This document shows, in pieces, positions 17,562 through 25,624 of a stretch of 61,914 nt of DNA. The DNA is from Nostoc sp. LPT. Its GTDB lineage: Bacteria > Cyanobacteriota > Cyanobacteriia > Cyanobacteriales > Nostocaceae. The DNA lies in the NCBI RefSeq assembly GCF_017115165.1, contig NZ_JABXKF010000024.1, forward strand, positions 1 to 61,914. Reading direction: 5' to 3'. The translations under genes and the position numbers were made by a program. Below the pieces are notes generated by a model. That model was not told the DNA's origin. It did not search any database and saw only the letters and a list, made by a program, of their open reading frames with translations. How positions within the stretch are numbered: the stretch's first letter is position 1; every line of letters begins with the position of its first letter.

Positions 17562-18137
17562 TAATCTCTTAATGACTAATGGAGATGATTCTAAATTGCC
17601 TCCAAATTTGGGCATCCAAAATCCTACAGCGATTTTCTGTAGGGTAGCCAGTGCGGTCTTGGGGTTTCCCCAAATATAGTAACTGGCGTTGGGCACTGCC
17701 CTCCAATACCTTTAAATACCAATTCTCCCATGCAAACAAACCAGATTAAAGCTGACTTTCTGAATGGGATAAGCTATTCCACATTTAAATTGCATATACT
17801 GGGCGGGCAAGATGTCCACCCCACAAGAGTTATATTTTATTCGATTATGCAAATTAGATGTTTTTTAGCTTAACAGCACGATGCACGTCACAAGCCTTAA
17901 GAGAGTCTCATTAGGAATTACGAATTGGTAGAAAGTAGCATAAACAGTATTTGCCAATGAATGTAAGTATAATAAATAATCTTGTTTAGCGCTCGCTTTA
18001 GGTAATCTCAGCTAAACTTTAGGAACTCTTCAAAGGATTTCCAGCAAAAATTACCTGGCAAGAGTTGATTAATGTCTAAATAATTGAAAGGGAGTATAAC
18101 ACTCCCCGTGATTATTCGTGCAGCGAGTTGAGAGTGC
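17562..18137. other. Intergenic with dispersed palindromic repeats
   Basis: 576 bp without a gene. A palindromic repeat at about 17647-17687 has GCCAGT/ACTGGC ends around the perfect hairpin TTGGGGTTTCCCCAA (17659-17673). A second common-looking repeat GGGCGGGCAAGATGTCCACC is near 17800. Just before the kinase, GGGAGT-ATAAC-ACTCCC (18090-18106) can form a small hairpin in the probable leader. Confidence 0.5.
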
Positions 18138-19733
18138 ATGAGCTACTGCTTAAATCCTACCTGTTCCAATCCAGAAAATTTGGTATATAGCCAAAGGTGT
18201 CAGTCTTGTGGCTCGCAACTACTGTTGCGCGATCGCTATCAGGCGATTAAACCATTAGGTCAGGGTGGCTTTGGAGCGACCTTCCTAGCCAACGATCAAG
18301 GCTTACCAGGAGAACCGAGTTGCGTAATCAAACAATTACGCCCATCAGGAAGCGCCCCACACGTTTTACAGATGGCCAGAGAACTCTTTGAGCGAGAAGC
18401 CAAAACTCTAGGTAAGATTGGCAATCATCCCCAAGTACCAAGATTGTTAGACTATTTTGAAGATCATGAGCAATTCTACTTAGTTCAAGAATATATCAGT
18501 GGCGATACCTTGCAAGAGGAGGTCAAACTTAACGGCATATTGAGCGAAACTGGAGTGAAGCAATTTTTGAGTGAGATTTTGCCACTGTTGCAATACATCC
18601 ACGAGCAAAAGGTGATTCACCGTGATATCAAGCCAGCCAACTTAATCCGCCGCACCCAAGATGCCAGAATGGTACTCATCGACTTTGGTGCGGTCAAAAA
18701 CCAAATTAGCCAAAGTGCTACAGGCCCATCAGGACAGACAGCATTAACTGCGTATGCAATTGGTACTCCTGGTTTTGCACCTCCAGAGCAAATGGCTATG
18801 CGTCCAGTCTACGCCAGTGATATTTATGCATTGGGGGTAACATGCATTTATTTACTGACTAGCAAAACTCCTAAAGATTTAGATTACAATCCCAATACTG
18901 GCGAGATGATGTGGGAGCAACTTGTGCAAGTGAGCGATCACTTGGGGAATGTGTTACGAAAAATGTTAGAGGTGTCTGTACGTAATCGCTATCAGTCAGC
19001 GGCAGAAGTTCTCAGAGCCTTGGAAATAGAACCATACTTAGATAGTTTAGCAAAGGGTTTGCTGATTAAATCTGATAATGGATCTAAAGAGCGAACACAT
19101 AACCACCTAGAAAATTCTGCTGTTTTATGTAACAACCCTGCTGCTACTAGTGCTGGAGTGGCACAGGTCGCGGCTGCAATTCGTGCTAGACGAGCCAAGA
19201 CAGCGGAAGCCGTGGGATTGCACCAGGGTTCTGGGATGGGCAAATCAACGACTTTCACTAGCAACAGCAATGGTTCACAAGTTCAAAATTCTAGAGTTGG
19301 GCGGAAGCTAGATACCCAAGGTTTATTAACAGCTTATCTGAAAGGAAGACGAGATTTTGCCTTACACAATTTAAATTTGCTGAATCTGCAAGGTGCTGAT
19401 TTATCTCAAACAAATTTCCATTCTGCTCAATTGCAAAAAACCAATCTTCAGGGAGCTAATCTTCACAATAGTGACTTTGGCAGAGCCAGTCTCACTCGAG
19501 CAAATCTTAAAGATGCTAATTTGAGCAAAGCATACTTTAACCATGCTGATTTAGAAGGAGCAGACCTGCGAGGCGCAGACCTTAGCAATGCTTATCTCAG
19601 CAATGCTAACCTCCGAGGAGCTAATCTGTGTGGTGCTAATCTCACCAGTGCCAAAATTTCTGATGAGCAGCTAGCACTAGCAAAAACAAATTGGATGACC
19701 GTGCGCCCCAATGGGAAACGAGGCTTGTTGTGA
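18138..19733 (+). CDS. Serine/threonine kinase with Cys motif and pentapeptide repeats (SpkB-like)
   Basis: A 531-residue Hanks-type kinase. The N-terminus has a zinc-ribbon-like cysteine set (CLNPTC and CQSCG within the first 25 residues). The kinase domain spans about residues 32-300: GQGGFGATF, VIKQL, HRDIKPANL, LIDFGAVK and GFAPPEQ are all intact, so it should be active. After a linker the C-terminus (about 415-515) is pentapeptide repeats (A(D/N)Lxx units), a right-handed beta-helix. The same order occurs in Synechocystis SpkB, which is linked to motility and oxidative stress. There is no membrane segment. It stands alone; an FHA-domain gene, a potential phospho-reader, follows 690 bp later. 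Confidence 0.92.
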   Translation: MSYCLNPTCSNPENLVYSQRCQSCGSQLLLRDRYQAIKPLGQGGFGATFLANDQGLPGEPSCVIKQLRPSGSAPHVLQMARELFEREAKTLGKIGNHPQVPRLLDYFEDHEQFYLVQEYISGDTLQEEVKLNGILSETGVKQFLSEILPLLQYIHEQKVIHRDIKPANLIRRTQDARMVLIDFGAVKNQISQSATGPSGQTALTAYAIGTPGFAPPEQMAMRPVYASDIYALGVTCIYLLTSKTPKDLDYNPNTGEMMWEQLVQVSDHLGNVLRKMLEVSVRNRYQSAAEVLRALEIEPYLDSLAKGLLIKSDNGSKERTHNHLENSAVLCNNPAATSAGVAQVAAAIRARRAKTAEAVGLHQGSGMGKSTTFTSNSNGSQVQNSRVGRKLDTQGLLTAYLKGRRDFALHNLNLLNLQGADLSQTNFHSAQLQKTNLQGANLHNSDFGRASLTRANLKDANLSKAYFNHADLEGADLRGADLSNAYLSNANLRGANLCGANLTSAKISDEQLALAKTNWMTVRPNGKRGLL

Positions 19734-20424
19734 TTTTAAAGTGTGAACTACCCCAGCCTATAGACGGATGGGGTTTCCCAATTCGTCGGGAATAGCTCTC
19801 TTGTTGCTGTAGTTCTATCCGAATATTCTCCTATATTAGATTCTAGATTATCCTGACGGATGAACCCTTTTTATTGAAATCAATTATTTTAGATTAGCAG
19901 AATAGCTTCAACTCCCTGCTTTTAAGCTCTCCATTTTTATTAACAATTTTAAAACGCTTATTTTATCAGAATCACAAGGCTGAACTTTTCTCACATCTGG
20001 GAAAATTAGCCCTGATTCTTTTCGATAAAAACTTAGATTTATTCAGAATTGACCAAATATATATAATGTTTAGGTTGAGCGATAGCTATCACTATTACGA
20101 ATATTAAGAAATATTCACCTATCTAGTAAAAACACGTAGATATTTGTCAATTCTTCATGAAATCTTTATGATTTTTATCTGTTACAAATAACAAATGATT
20201 ATTTACAATAAACAATAAAGCATCATAATAATTTTCAAAGATATTTCCATGCTTTTTATGGCTATAAACAATAAGGAATCTCACACCGAAAATTTTTAAA
20301 ATAGAATGATTCTAAACCACTCAATTTTTCAGATGGCAGCAAAAAGCAAAAAATCAATTATCCCTGATTGTAGGCTGGAGAAGTAGATCACAACCGAAAT
20401 CAGGTAGTATAAGGTTTACGGATA
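19734..20424. other. AT-rich intergenic region
   Basis: 690 bp, markedly AT-rich, no gene recognised. A weak ACCCCA...TGGGGT inverted repeat about 10-40 bp after the kinase stop may be its terminator. The rest shows no repeat family or conserved motif that I can identify. Confidence 0.4.
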
Positions 20425-21177
20425 ATGACTGACTTTGCACAAACGGAAATAGAACGGCGATTAACTTTATATCAAGTATTCCTCAAGTTGTATGAACACC
20501 ACAGCAGCCTTCTAGATGAAATTCTTCAGCTAGAAAACTTATCTCAACCGTCGTTGAAGAGAGTCAAGGCAGGTTACGTACATGGTGTAGTGGATAATAC
20601 TGCTATTTATTTGATGACTAACTTGGGCGACAATCAGACTCAGAGTTTACGACAGCCACAACAAATCTGGACGATAGGTCGTAATCGCAACAGTGGTATT
20701 TACATTGCTGACAGTCATCTGTCTCGTCGCCACGCTGCTATTCAGCATATTGACGAGCAAGGCTTTTACTTAATTGATTTCAACAGTACCAATGGCTCGT
20801 TTGTAAATGGTAATCGCGCTCTTATGCCGATCAAGCTCAAAGATGGCGATCGCATCCGTCTAGGAAATATGACTTTTGATTTTTTTGTGAATTATAACTA
20901 CCGTGTTCTGCCAAGTGTTGCAATGGATTTATTGATGCAGCTTGTGCATCGCAGGAATAATACAGTAGACATACTTACTTATTCCCAGAATAGACAAAAA
21001 TCTCTAATTGAAAAACCAGATTCTAATTTAGAGGCTTTCAGAAATTTCGGAATAATTGACAAGCTGGAAAATTTTTATGACAACTTCAGTTCCGAACAGA
21101 AATCAGAAATTTTAGACCGCCTGTTTACCACACAAATACCGTCTAATCCCAGCCAGCTAAAAAATTGCAACTTCTAG
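20425..21177 (+). CDS. FHA-domain protein
   Basis: A 250-residue cytosolic protein. The forkhead-associated domain lies at about residues 75-160 with all hallmark positions: IWTIGRNRNSGIYI, SHLSRRHAAI, NSTNGSFVNG and GDRIRLGNMTFDF. FHA domains bind phosphothreonine. The first 70 residues are helical. The C-terminal 90 residues (LMQLVHRRNNT..., LDRLFTTQIP) have no recognised fold. The upstream Ser/Thr kinase could supply the phospho-ligand, although the distance argues against an operon. Confidence 0.88.
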   Translation: MTDFAQTEIERRLTLYQVFLKLYEHHSSLLDEILQLENLSQPSLKRVKAGYVHGVVDNTAIYLMTNLGDNQTQSLRQPQQIWTIGRNRNSGIYIADSHLSRRHAAIQHIDEQGFYLIDFNSTNGSFVNGNRALMPIKLKDGDRIRLGNMTFDFFVNYNYRVLPSVAMDLLMQLVHRRNNTVDILTYSQNRQKSLIEKPDSNLEAFRNFGIIDKLENFYDNFSSEQKSEILDRLFTTQIPSNPSQLKNCNF

Positions 21178-21498
21178 CAGTTTTCAATTGCTTCTGGAGT
21201 GCTGTACATGGATAGCATGACATTTAGTCTGTGAGTCTGTGCTGAGTAAGAAGGTAAGATTTGCTGAGGCAGACTGGCAGACAAATAGTGAAAGTTAAAA
21301 GGGAACTCCTCAAAATATATAAAAAAAATTAAGAACGTGATTAAATATCATAGCAATCATTTTGGAGTGGCATCTCTAGCTCAAAATAAAAAGAAAGCGA
21401 TTCAGGAATTGAGCGAGCAAGTTATGCTCTATCCTGGCAACAGGAAGATACTCAAGGTCTACCAGCAGTAGCACCGCTACGCGTCTACGCCAAAAAAA

Positions 21499-21554
21499 CC
21501 CCCAGTGGGTGTTAACCTACTAGGGGAGTTAGTTATCAGGGTGCATCTACCAAT
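21499..21554 (+). ncRNA. nsiR1: NsiR1-like sRNA, copy 1
   Basis: Intact hairpin and GTTATCAGGG/CATCTACC boxes. No TCCGGA lies upstream; instead a GC-rich repeat (CACCGCTACGCGTCTACGCC, to 21491) directly adjoins the A-run, suggesting its own promoter has been displaced. The ends are set by conservation among copies, since transcript ends cannot be read. Confidence 0.6.
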
Positions 21555-21627
21555 TAAATGTTCTCAGGTTGAAGACCATACTCCGGATAAATTTGTACAA
21601 AGGTCAGTTATTTTTTAAATAAAAAAA

Positions 21628-21683
21628 CCCCCAGTGGATGTTAACCTACTAGAGGAGTGAGTTATCAGGGTGCATCTACCAAT
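21628..21683 (+). ncRNA. nsiR1: NsiR1-like sRNA, copy 2
   Basis: Intact copy with a perfect TCCGGA (21582-21587) 46 bp upstream of the hairpin, the best promoter configuration in the array for an RNA copy. It has a compensated G-to-A change in the hairpin (GTGGATG). Confidence 0.65.
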
Positions 21684-21878
21684 AATCTTTTCTAGGGGCA
21701 GCCAGTATCTTCCGGGAAAAATGAACTAAATCAGAGGCGATGTTTACAACGGGCTGTGACGCTCGTACCTCTATGGAGAAGCAAGCTATGCGTATCATCT
21801 CTAAGAGGAAAGACTCGCTAAGATTTCTCTACGAGATGCATTTGCGATCGCTATTGGTAACGCAACTAGTAGAAAAAA

Positions 21879-21918
21879 CTCCCAGTAGGTGTTAACCTAT
21901 CAGGGGAGTGAGTTATCA
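21879..21918 (+). ncRNA. NsiR1-like sRNA, copy 3, truncated
   Basis: Hairpin present with changes (CTCCCAGTAGGTG), but the copy ends at TTATCAGGG, where the next duplicated block begins. The promoter box TCCGGG (21711) is separated from it by an inserted repeat, so it is probably silent. Confidence 0.5.
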
Positions 21919-21957
21919 GGGTCAGTTATTTTTTTAAATAAAAAAAACCCCCAGTGG

Positions 21958-22013
21958 GTGTTAACCTACTAGGAGAGTGAGTTATCAGGGTGCATCTACC
22001 AATAATCTTTTCT
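21958..22013 (+). ncRNA. nsiR1: NsiR1-like sRNA, copy 4
   Basis: Intact RNA sequence, preceded by CAGTTATTTTTTTAAAT as in copy 2, but the truncated copy 3 upstream supplies no TCCGGA, so its expression is doubtful. Confidence 0.55.
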
Positions 22014-22196
22014 AGGGGTAGCCAGCATCTTCCGGGAAAAAAGAACTAAATCAGAGGCGATGTCTACGATGGGCTGTGAAGCTCGTACCCCTATGGAGAA
22101 GCAAGCTACGCGTAGCATCTCTAAGAGGAAAGGACTCGCTAAGATTTCTCTACGAGACGCATTCGCGTTCGTTATCGGTGACGCAACTAGAAAAAA

Positions 22197-22253
22197 CCCC
22201 CAATGGGTGTTAACCAACCAGGGGAGTGAGTTATCAGGGTGCATCTACCAATA
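22197..22253 (+). ncRNA. nsiR1: NsiR1-like sRNA, copy 5
   Basis: Intact RNA sequence with a GTTAACCAACC hairpin variant. The preceding TCCGGG (22031) is 166 bp away because of an inserted repeat, against 46 bp for copy 2. Confidence 0.55.
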
Positions 22254-22330
22254 ATCTTTTCTAAAATAAATGGGTCGCTACCGGATAAATTAGCAGAGGT
22301 TGAGGTTGTTACTGTTTATCGATCGAAGAA

Positions 22331-22372
22331 AAACCTCAGAGGGGTTAGTTATCAGGACAGACCTACCAATTA
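22331..22372 (+). ncRNA. NsiR1-like copy 6, degenerate
   Basis: The hairpin is reduced to ACCTCAGAGGGGTTAG, but TTATCAGGACAG and CCTACCAATTAAA boxes remain. An ACCGGATAAATT box (22280-22291) is about 51 bp upstream, close to the normal spacing. Confidence 0.4.
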
Positions 22373-22444
22373 AACGCTCGGTGCGCTGTTTTACAAAATG
22401 GGTGTGTCAGGGTTAATCAATAGCACTCAATTTTCATAAAAAAA

Positions 22445-22500
22445 CCCCCAGTGGGCGTTAGCCAACCAGGGGAGCTAGTTATCAGGGTGCATCTACCACT
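22445..22500 (+). ncRNA. nsiR1: NsiR1-like sRNA, copy 7
   Basis: Intact hairpin (CCCCCAGTGGGCGTTAGCC) and downstream boxes. No TCCGGA lies upstream; the sequence 22381-22440 looks unrelated to the promoter portion of other units. Confidence 0.55.
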
Positions 22501-22575
22501 TAAATGTTCTAGGTTTAACCACCATGCTCCGGATAAATTTATTAGAAAATTGATTGTTGTCGTGTGTCAAAAAAA

Positions 22576-22634
22576 CAAAAGTGGATATTAACTGAATTAA
22601 GGGAGTTAAAGATCGAGGGACATCCATCTATTAA
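22576..22634 (+). ncRNA. NsiR1-like copy 8, degenerate
   Basis: Hairpin lost (CAAAAGTGGATATTAACTG), downstream boxes altered (GATCGAGGGACATCCATCTA). A perfect TCCGGA lies at 22528-22533, 48 bp upstream, so a diverged RNA may still be made. Confidence 0.4.
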
Positions 22635-22717
22635 TCAAGTATTCTAGGATTAAGCACTATTTTCTGGTAGAGAATATCTGCGTCAGAAGTTGCTGTTGTT
22701 TGCCAAAAACAAAAAAA

Positions 22718-22774
22718 CCCCCAGTGGGTGTTAGCCAACTAGGGGAGTTGAAGATCAAGGTGCATCTACCAATT
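22718..22774 (+). ncRNA. nsiR1: NsiR1-like sRNA, copy 9
   Basis: Intact hairpin; the central box is GAAGATCAAGG, not GTTATCAGGG. The upstream promoter region is degenerate (TTCTGGTAGAG in place of CTCCGGATAAA). It is the copy nearest hetF. Confidence 0.5.
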
Positions 22775-22800
22775 AAGTGTTCTAGACCCAAGTAATCCGA

Positions 22801-22806
22801 TCCGGA
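22801..22806 (+). promoter_or_regulatory. TCCGGA (DIF-type) box upstream of hetF
   Basis: The last perfect TCCGGA lies after the final NsiR1 copy and 146 bp before the hetF start. The other TCCGGA/TCCGGG boxes (21582, 21711, 22031, 22528) serve RNA copies, and this one would drive a hetF leader transcript. In heterocystous species TCCGGA near -35 marks HetR-dependent heterocyst promoters. Confidence 0.5.
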
Positions 22807-22951
22807 TAAAGTTGTAAAGGCAGAAAAACCAAAACGACACCGAATCAGAAACATTCAGGGGCGGGATGCATCTAAATTATCAGAGGGAGCGAAAAATCGA
22901 CTTGAAACTTTCGCGTTTCAAACCAGATTTAGGAGGCGGACAGGAGAAACT

Positions 22952-25498
22952 GTGACCCAGGAATTCCATATTTCCGTAACCCCAGTAGGGCAAAATGACT
23001 ACTTGGTGCGGACGGAACAAGTCGCGCCTGGGGTACCATTGGCAGAAGAATTGGTGACTTGGCCTATAGCTGATTGGTTGATGGCTGCTGGGCATTTGAT
23101 GAATGACCCGTTGAATTCGGTGTTACAAGGAGATCCATTTACCTCTGGCGGGCATGAAAGCGATATCGCCAGAAACTCTGTGAATTTGGTGGCGTTGGGT
23201 CAACAATTTTATAATGCCCTATTTCAAGGCACTCTCAGAGATAGTTGGATTACTGCCCAAGGTATTGCTCAGAACCATCAACAAGTACTACGGTTACGCT
23301 TAGGGTTAAAAGACACTAGATTAGCTCGTTTACCTTGGGAAGTGATGCACGCAGGCGATCGCCCTCTGGCTACTGGGCCTTATGTGGCTTTTTCTCGCTT
23401 CCAAAGTGGAATTTTGGGGGCTTCTCCTTTGCGATCCCTGCGGGGGGCTACGCCTACGCAAAATATGCCCACACCCCTAGAACAAGGTGGTGTCAAAGTC
23501 TTGATGGTAATTGCTTCCCCCTCAGATCAAGTCCGTCTTGACTTACAGAAACAGGAAGCGATTAAACTGCAAGCGGAACTTCACCGTCAAACGTCACGAC
23601 CTGGTGAAGGTCGCAATCGTTTCCCCGAAATTGAACTCACTGTATTAGACCAACCAGGACGGGAAGAACTGACGCAAGCCCTAGAACAAGGTAGATACCA
23701 CGTTCTCCACTACTCTGGTCATAGTAACTTAGGCGCAAATGGCGGAGAAATTTATCTTGTTAGTCGCAGAACTGGCTTAACAGAAATCTTGACTGGGGAC
23801 GATTTGGCAGGTTTGCTCGTCAACAATAATATCCAAATGGCAGTGTTTAATTCCTGCTTGGGCGCGTACACAGCAGCGTCCAATCCCTCTGGAGATACTG
23901 GCGAACGAAACTTAGCAGAAAGTCTCGTAAAGCGCGGAATTAGAAGCGTTTTGGCGATGTCAGAACGGATTCCTGATGAAGTGGCGTTGACGCTCACACA
24001 ATTGTTTTACCGCAACTTAAGTCAGGGATATCCAGTAGATTTGTGTGTAAGTCGGGTGCGCCAAGGATTAATTTCTGCTTATGGTTCTCACCAGATGTAC
24101 TGGGCATTACCGATTTTATATCTCCAGCCAGAATTTGACGGTTTTTTAAGTCAGGAAACTGAGGTATCTACAAGTACGGAGTCGCTGAATCAGTATAGTC
24201 CGCCTTTAGGGGCAACTTCTACGATGTACCCTGGTATGCCTGATGATAGTGAGATACCTTTAGGAATGGAAGACATGATTCCTACTGGTTTGACGCGGGA
24301 CTCTTCTGGATTGGACTGGCTGGGTGAAGATACTTGGGGCGATCTGGTTGATGAAATTGAGTATGATGACCCAAGCTATGAAGAAGATTCTGCAATAGTT
24401 TCGGATTTGTTTCGTCAGCTAGATAACCAAAAAGCTGCAACTGAACCGGATCAACAAATTCGCGAAAGTAGTCTTCACCAAAGCCAGATTTCAGAGGAAA
24501 TGACTTCTTCAGAAGAGTCAGCAGATTTGTGGGGAGAAGTTCCACCACCGCCACCTGCAACTCCTGGAAACCTTGAAGAAAATTGGCAAAATTCTAATTT
24601 TTCGCATAGGCATAGCCCAACCCAGGCATCGCAACCACCCGCACCAAGAAATCGTACCCGTCGCCGTAAGCTGTGGCCAATTGTGGGCGTTGTGGGGATC
24701 AGTGCGTTAGCAGCTGCGATCGGTTTAAATTGGTGGTGGCAAAATCGCCCCCAAGCACTGCCTAAAATACCAGAAATTCCCACCCAGTCTCTACCTGACT
24801 CTCGACCGATTCAAAAGCAGCGGAATATCGATTTAGGAATAGAAGCGACTGGGATTGTCACTGCGACTGCTACGGAAAAATTGAGTCAGGGTGACTTGCA
24901 AGGTGGGTTATTGGCTGTAGAAGAACTACTCAATCGGGGCGCACTGGCTGCGGCTGAAACTTCCTTAAAACTAATTCCTAGTAAACAAGCTGACGATCCA
25001 TCTGTGAATTTTTACAAGGGACGATTGGCATGGCAGTCTATCCAAACTGGAGACAATAATTATAGTGTCGATGATGCCCGTCGTTATTGGGAAACTGCTG
25101 CCAAAGCTAAACCCGAATCGCTTTTGTATAATAACGCTTTGGGATTTGCCTACTACACAGAAGGCAATCTGAATCGCGCCAATGATTCTTGGTTCAAGGC
25201 TTTGAATTTAGCTCTCAAAGAACAGAACACAAATTCAACATCCAGAAATACAGCAGTTCCTCAAGATGCTTTAACTTCTTATGCTGGTTTAGCTCTTGGA
25301 CTGTATAAATCTGCACTTAGTCAATCTAGTGGTAAGCAGACACAGTATCTGAATGAAGCGATCAAGTTGCGGCAAACGGTTCTCAAGTCCGACCGAGAAA
25401 ATTTCCAGGTAGATAAATTAGCTAAAAATTGGCTGTGGACGGAGAAGGCGATTGAAGATTGGCGATCGCTCCTTCAAAAAAAAGGTGAAGAACAGTAA
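22952..25498 (+). CDS. hetF: HetF, CHAT-domain protease for heterocyst differentiation
   Basis: An 848-residue membrane-anchored caspase-like protein, required in Nostoc-type species for heterocyst differentiation and cell-size control. The CHAT domain is in the first half, with the catalytic pair H257 (HYSGHSN) and C302 (VFNSCLGAY). An acidic, low-complexity linker (about 400-560) follows, then a basic stretch and one membrane span (PIVGVVGISALAAAIGL, about 575-592), and a C-terminal TPR-like helical domain (LYNNALGFAYYTEGNLNRA). The GTG start at 22952 has AGGAG at two positions upstream. Codons about 160-170 (SLRGATPTQ, DNA 23430-23460) look like an in-frame short-repeat insertion. Identification rests on the upstream NsiR1 array together with the domain order. 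Confidence 0.9.
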   Translation: MTQEFHISVTPVGQNDYLVRTEQVAPGVPLAEELVTWPIADWLMAAGHLMNDPLNSVLQGDPFTSGGHESDIARNSVNLVALGQQFYNALFQGTLRDSWITAQGIAQNHQQVLRLRLGLKDTRLARLPWEVMHAGDRPLATGPYVAFSRFQSGILGASPLRSLRGATPTQNMPTPLEQGGVKVLMVIASPSDQVRLDLQKQEAIKLQAELHRQTSRPGEGRNRFPEIELTVLDQPGREELTQALEQGRYHVLHYSGHSNLGANGGEIYLVSRRTGLTEILTGDDLAGLLVNNNIQMAVFNSCLGAYTAASNPSGDTGERNLAESLVKRGIRSVLAMSERIPDEVALTLTQLFYRNLSQGYPVDLCVSRVRQGLISAYGSHQMYWALPILYLQPEFDGFLSQETEVSTSTESLNQYSPPLGATSTMYPGMPDDSEIPLGMEDMIPTGLTRDSSGLDWLGEDTWGDLVDEIEYDDPSYEEDSAIVSDLFRQLDNQKAATEPDQQIRESSLHQSQISEEMTSSEESADLWGEVPPPPPATPGNLEENWQNSNFSHRHSPTQASQPPAPRNRTRRRKLWPIVGVVGISALAAAIGLNWWWQNRPQALPKIPEIPTQSLPDSRPIQKQRNIDLGIEATGIVTATATEKLSQGDLQGGLLAVEELLNRGALAAAETSLKLIPSKQADDPSVNFYKGRLAWQSIQTGDNNYSVDDARRYWETAAKAKPESLLYNNALGFAYYTEGNLNRANDSWFKALNLALKEQNTNSTSRNTAVPQDALTSYAGLALGLYKSALSQSSGKQTQYLNEAIKLRQTVLKSDRENFQVDKLAKNWLWTEKAIEDWRSLLQKKGEEQ

Positions 25499-25624
25499 TG
25501 TATTGTGGTGGAGCGATCGCTTTTAATTGGTAAATGTTAAGCGCGATCGCTCTGTTGATTCAGGCTGGCGCTCGCCGTGATGGTTGCAATTTGGAATACT
25601 GCGTGTTCTTCTCCATACACAGCA

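Larger units (their letters stand above)
21711..22196. repeat. REP insertions and 316-bp segmental duplication in the NsiR1 array
   Basis: Between the TCCGGG box and the next hairpin, copies 3 and 5 contain about 120 extra bp (21738-21865 and 22058-22185), with matching starts GGCGATGTYTACRAYGGGCTGTG and ends near GGTRACGCAACTAG. The whole segment 21602-21917 is repeated at 21919-22233 with scattered differences, so the insertion came first and the block then duplicated. Confidence 0.75.
21490..22951 (+). repeat. NsiR1-like tandem repeat array upstream of hetF
   Basis: About nine copies of a roughly 110-bp unit. Each has an A-run, a hairpin CCCCCAGTGGGT-GTTA-ACCTACTAGGGG, the box GAGTTAGTTATCAGGGTGC, CATCTACCAAT, and often a TCCGGA box. 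Copies start near 21499, 21628, 21879, 21958, 22197, 22331 (degenerate), 22445, 22576 (degenerate) and 22718, with a trace of a tenth at 22850-22890. In Anabaena PCC 7120 the nitrogen-stress RNA NsiR1 is made from tandem repeats upstream of hetF, with TCCGGA (DIF motif) promoters active in heterocysts. Position, hairpin and motif fit that identity. Confidence 0.85.
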
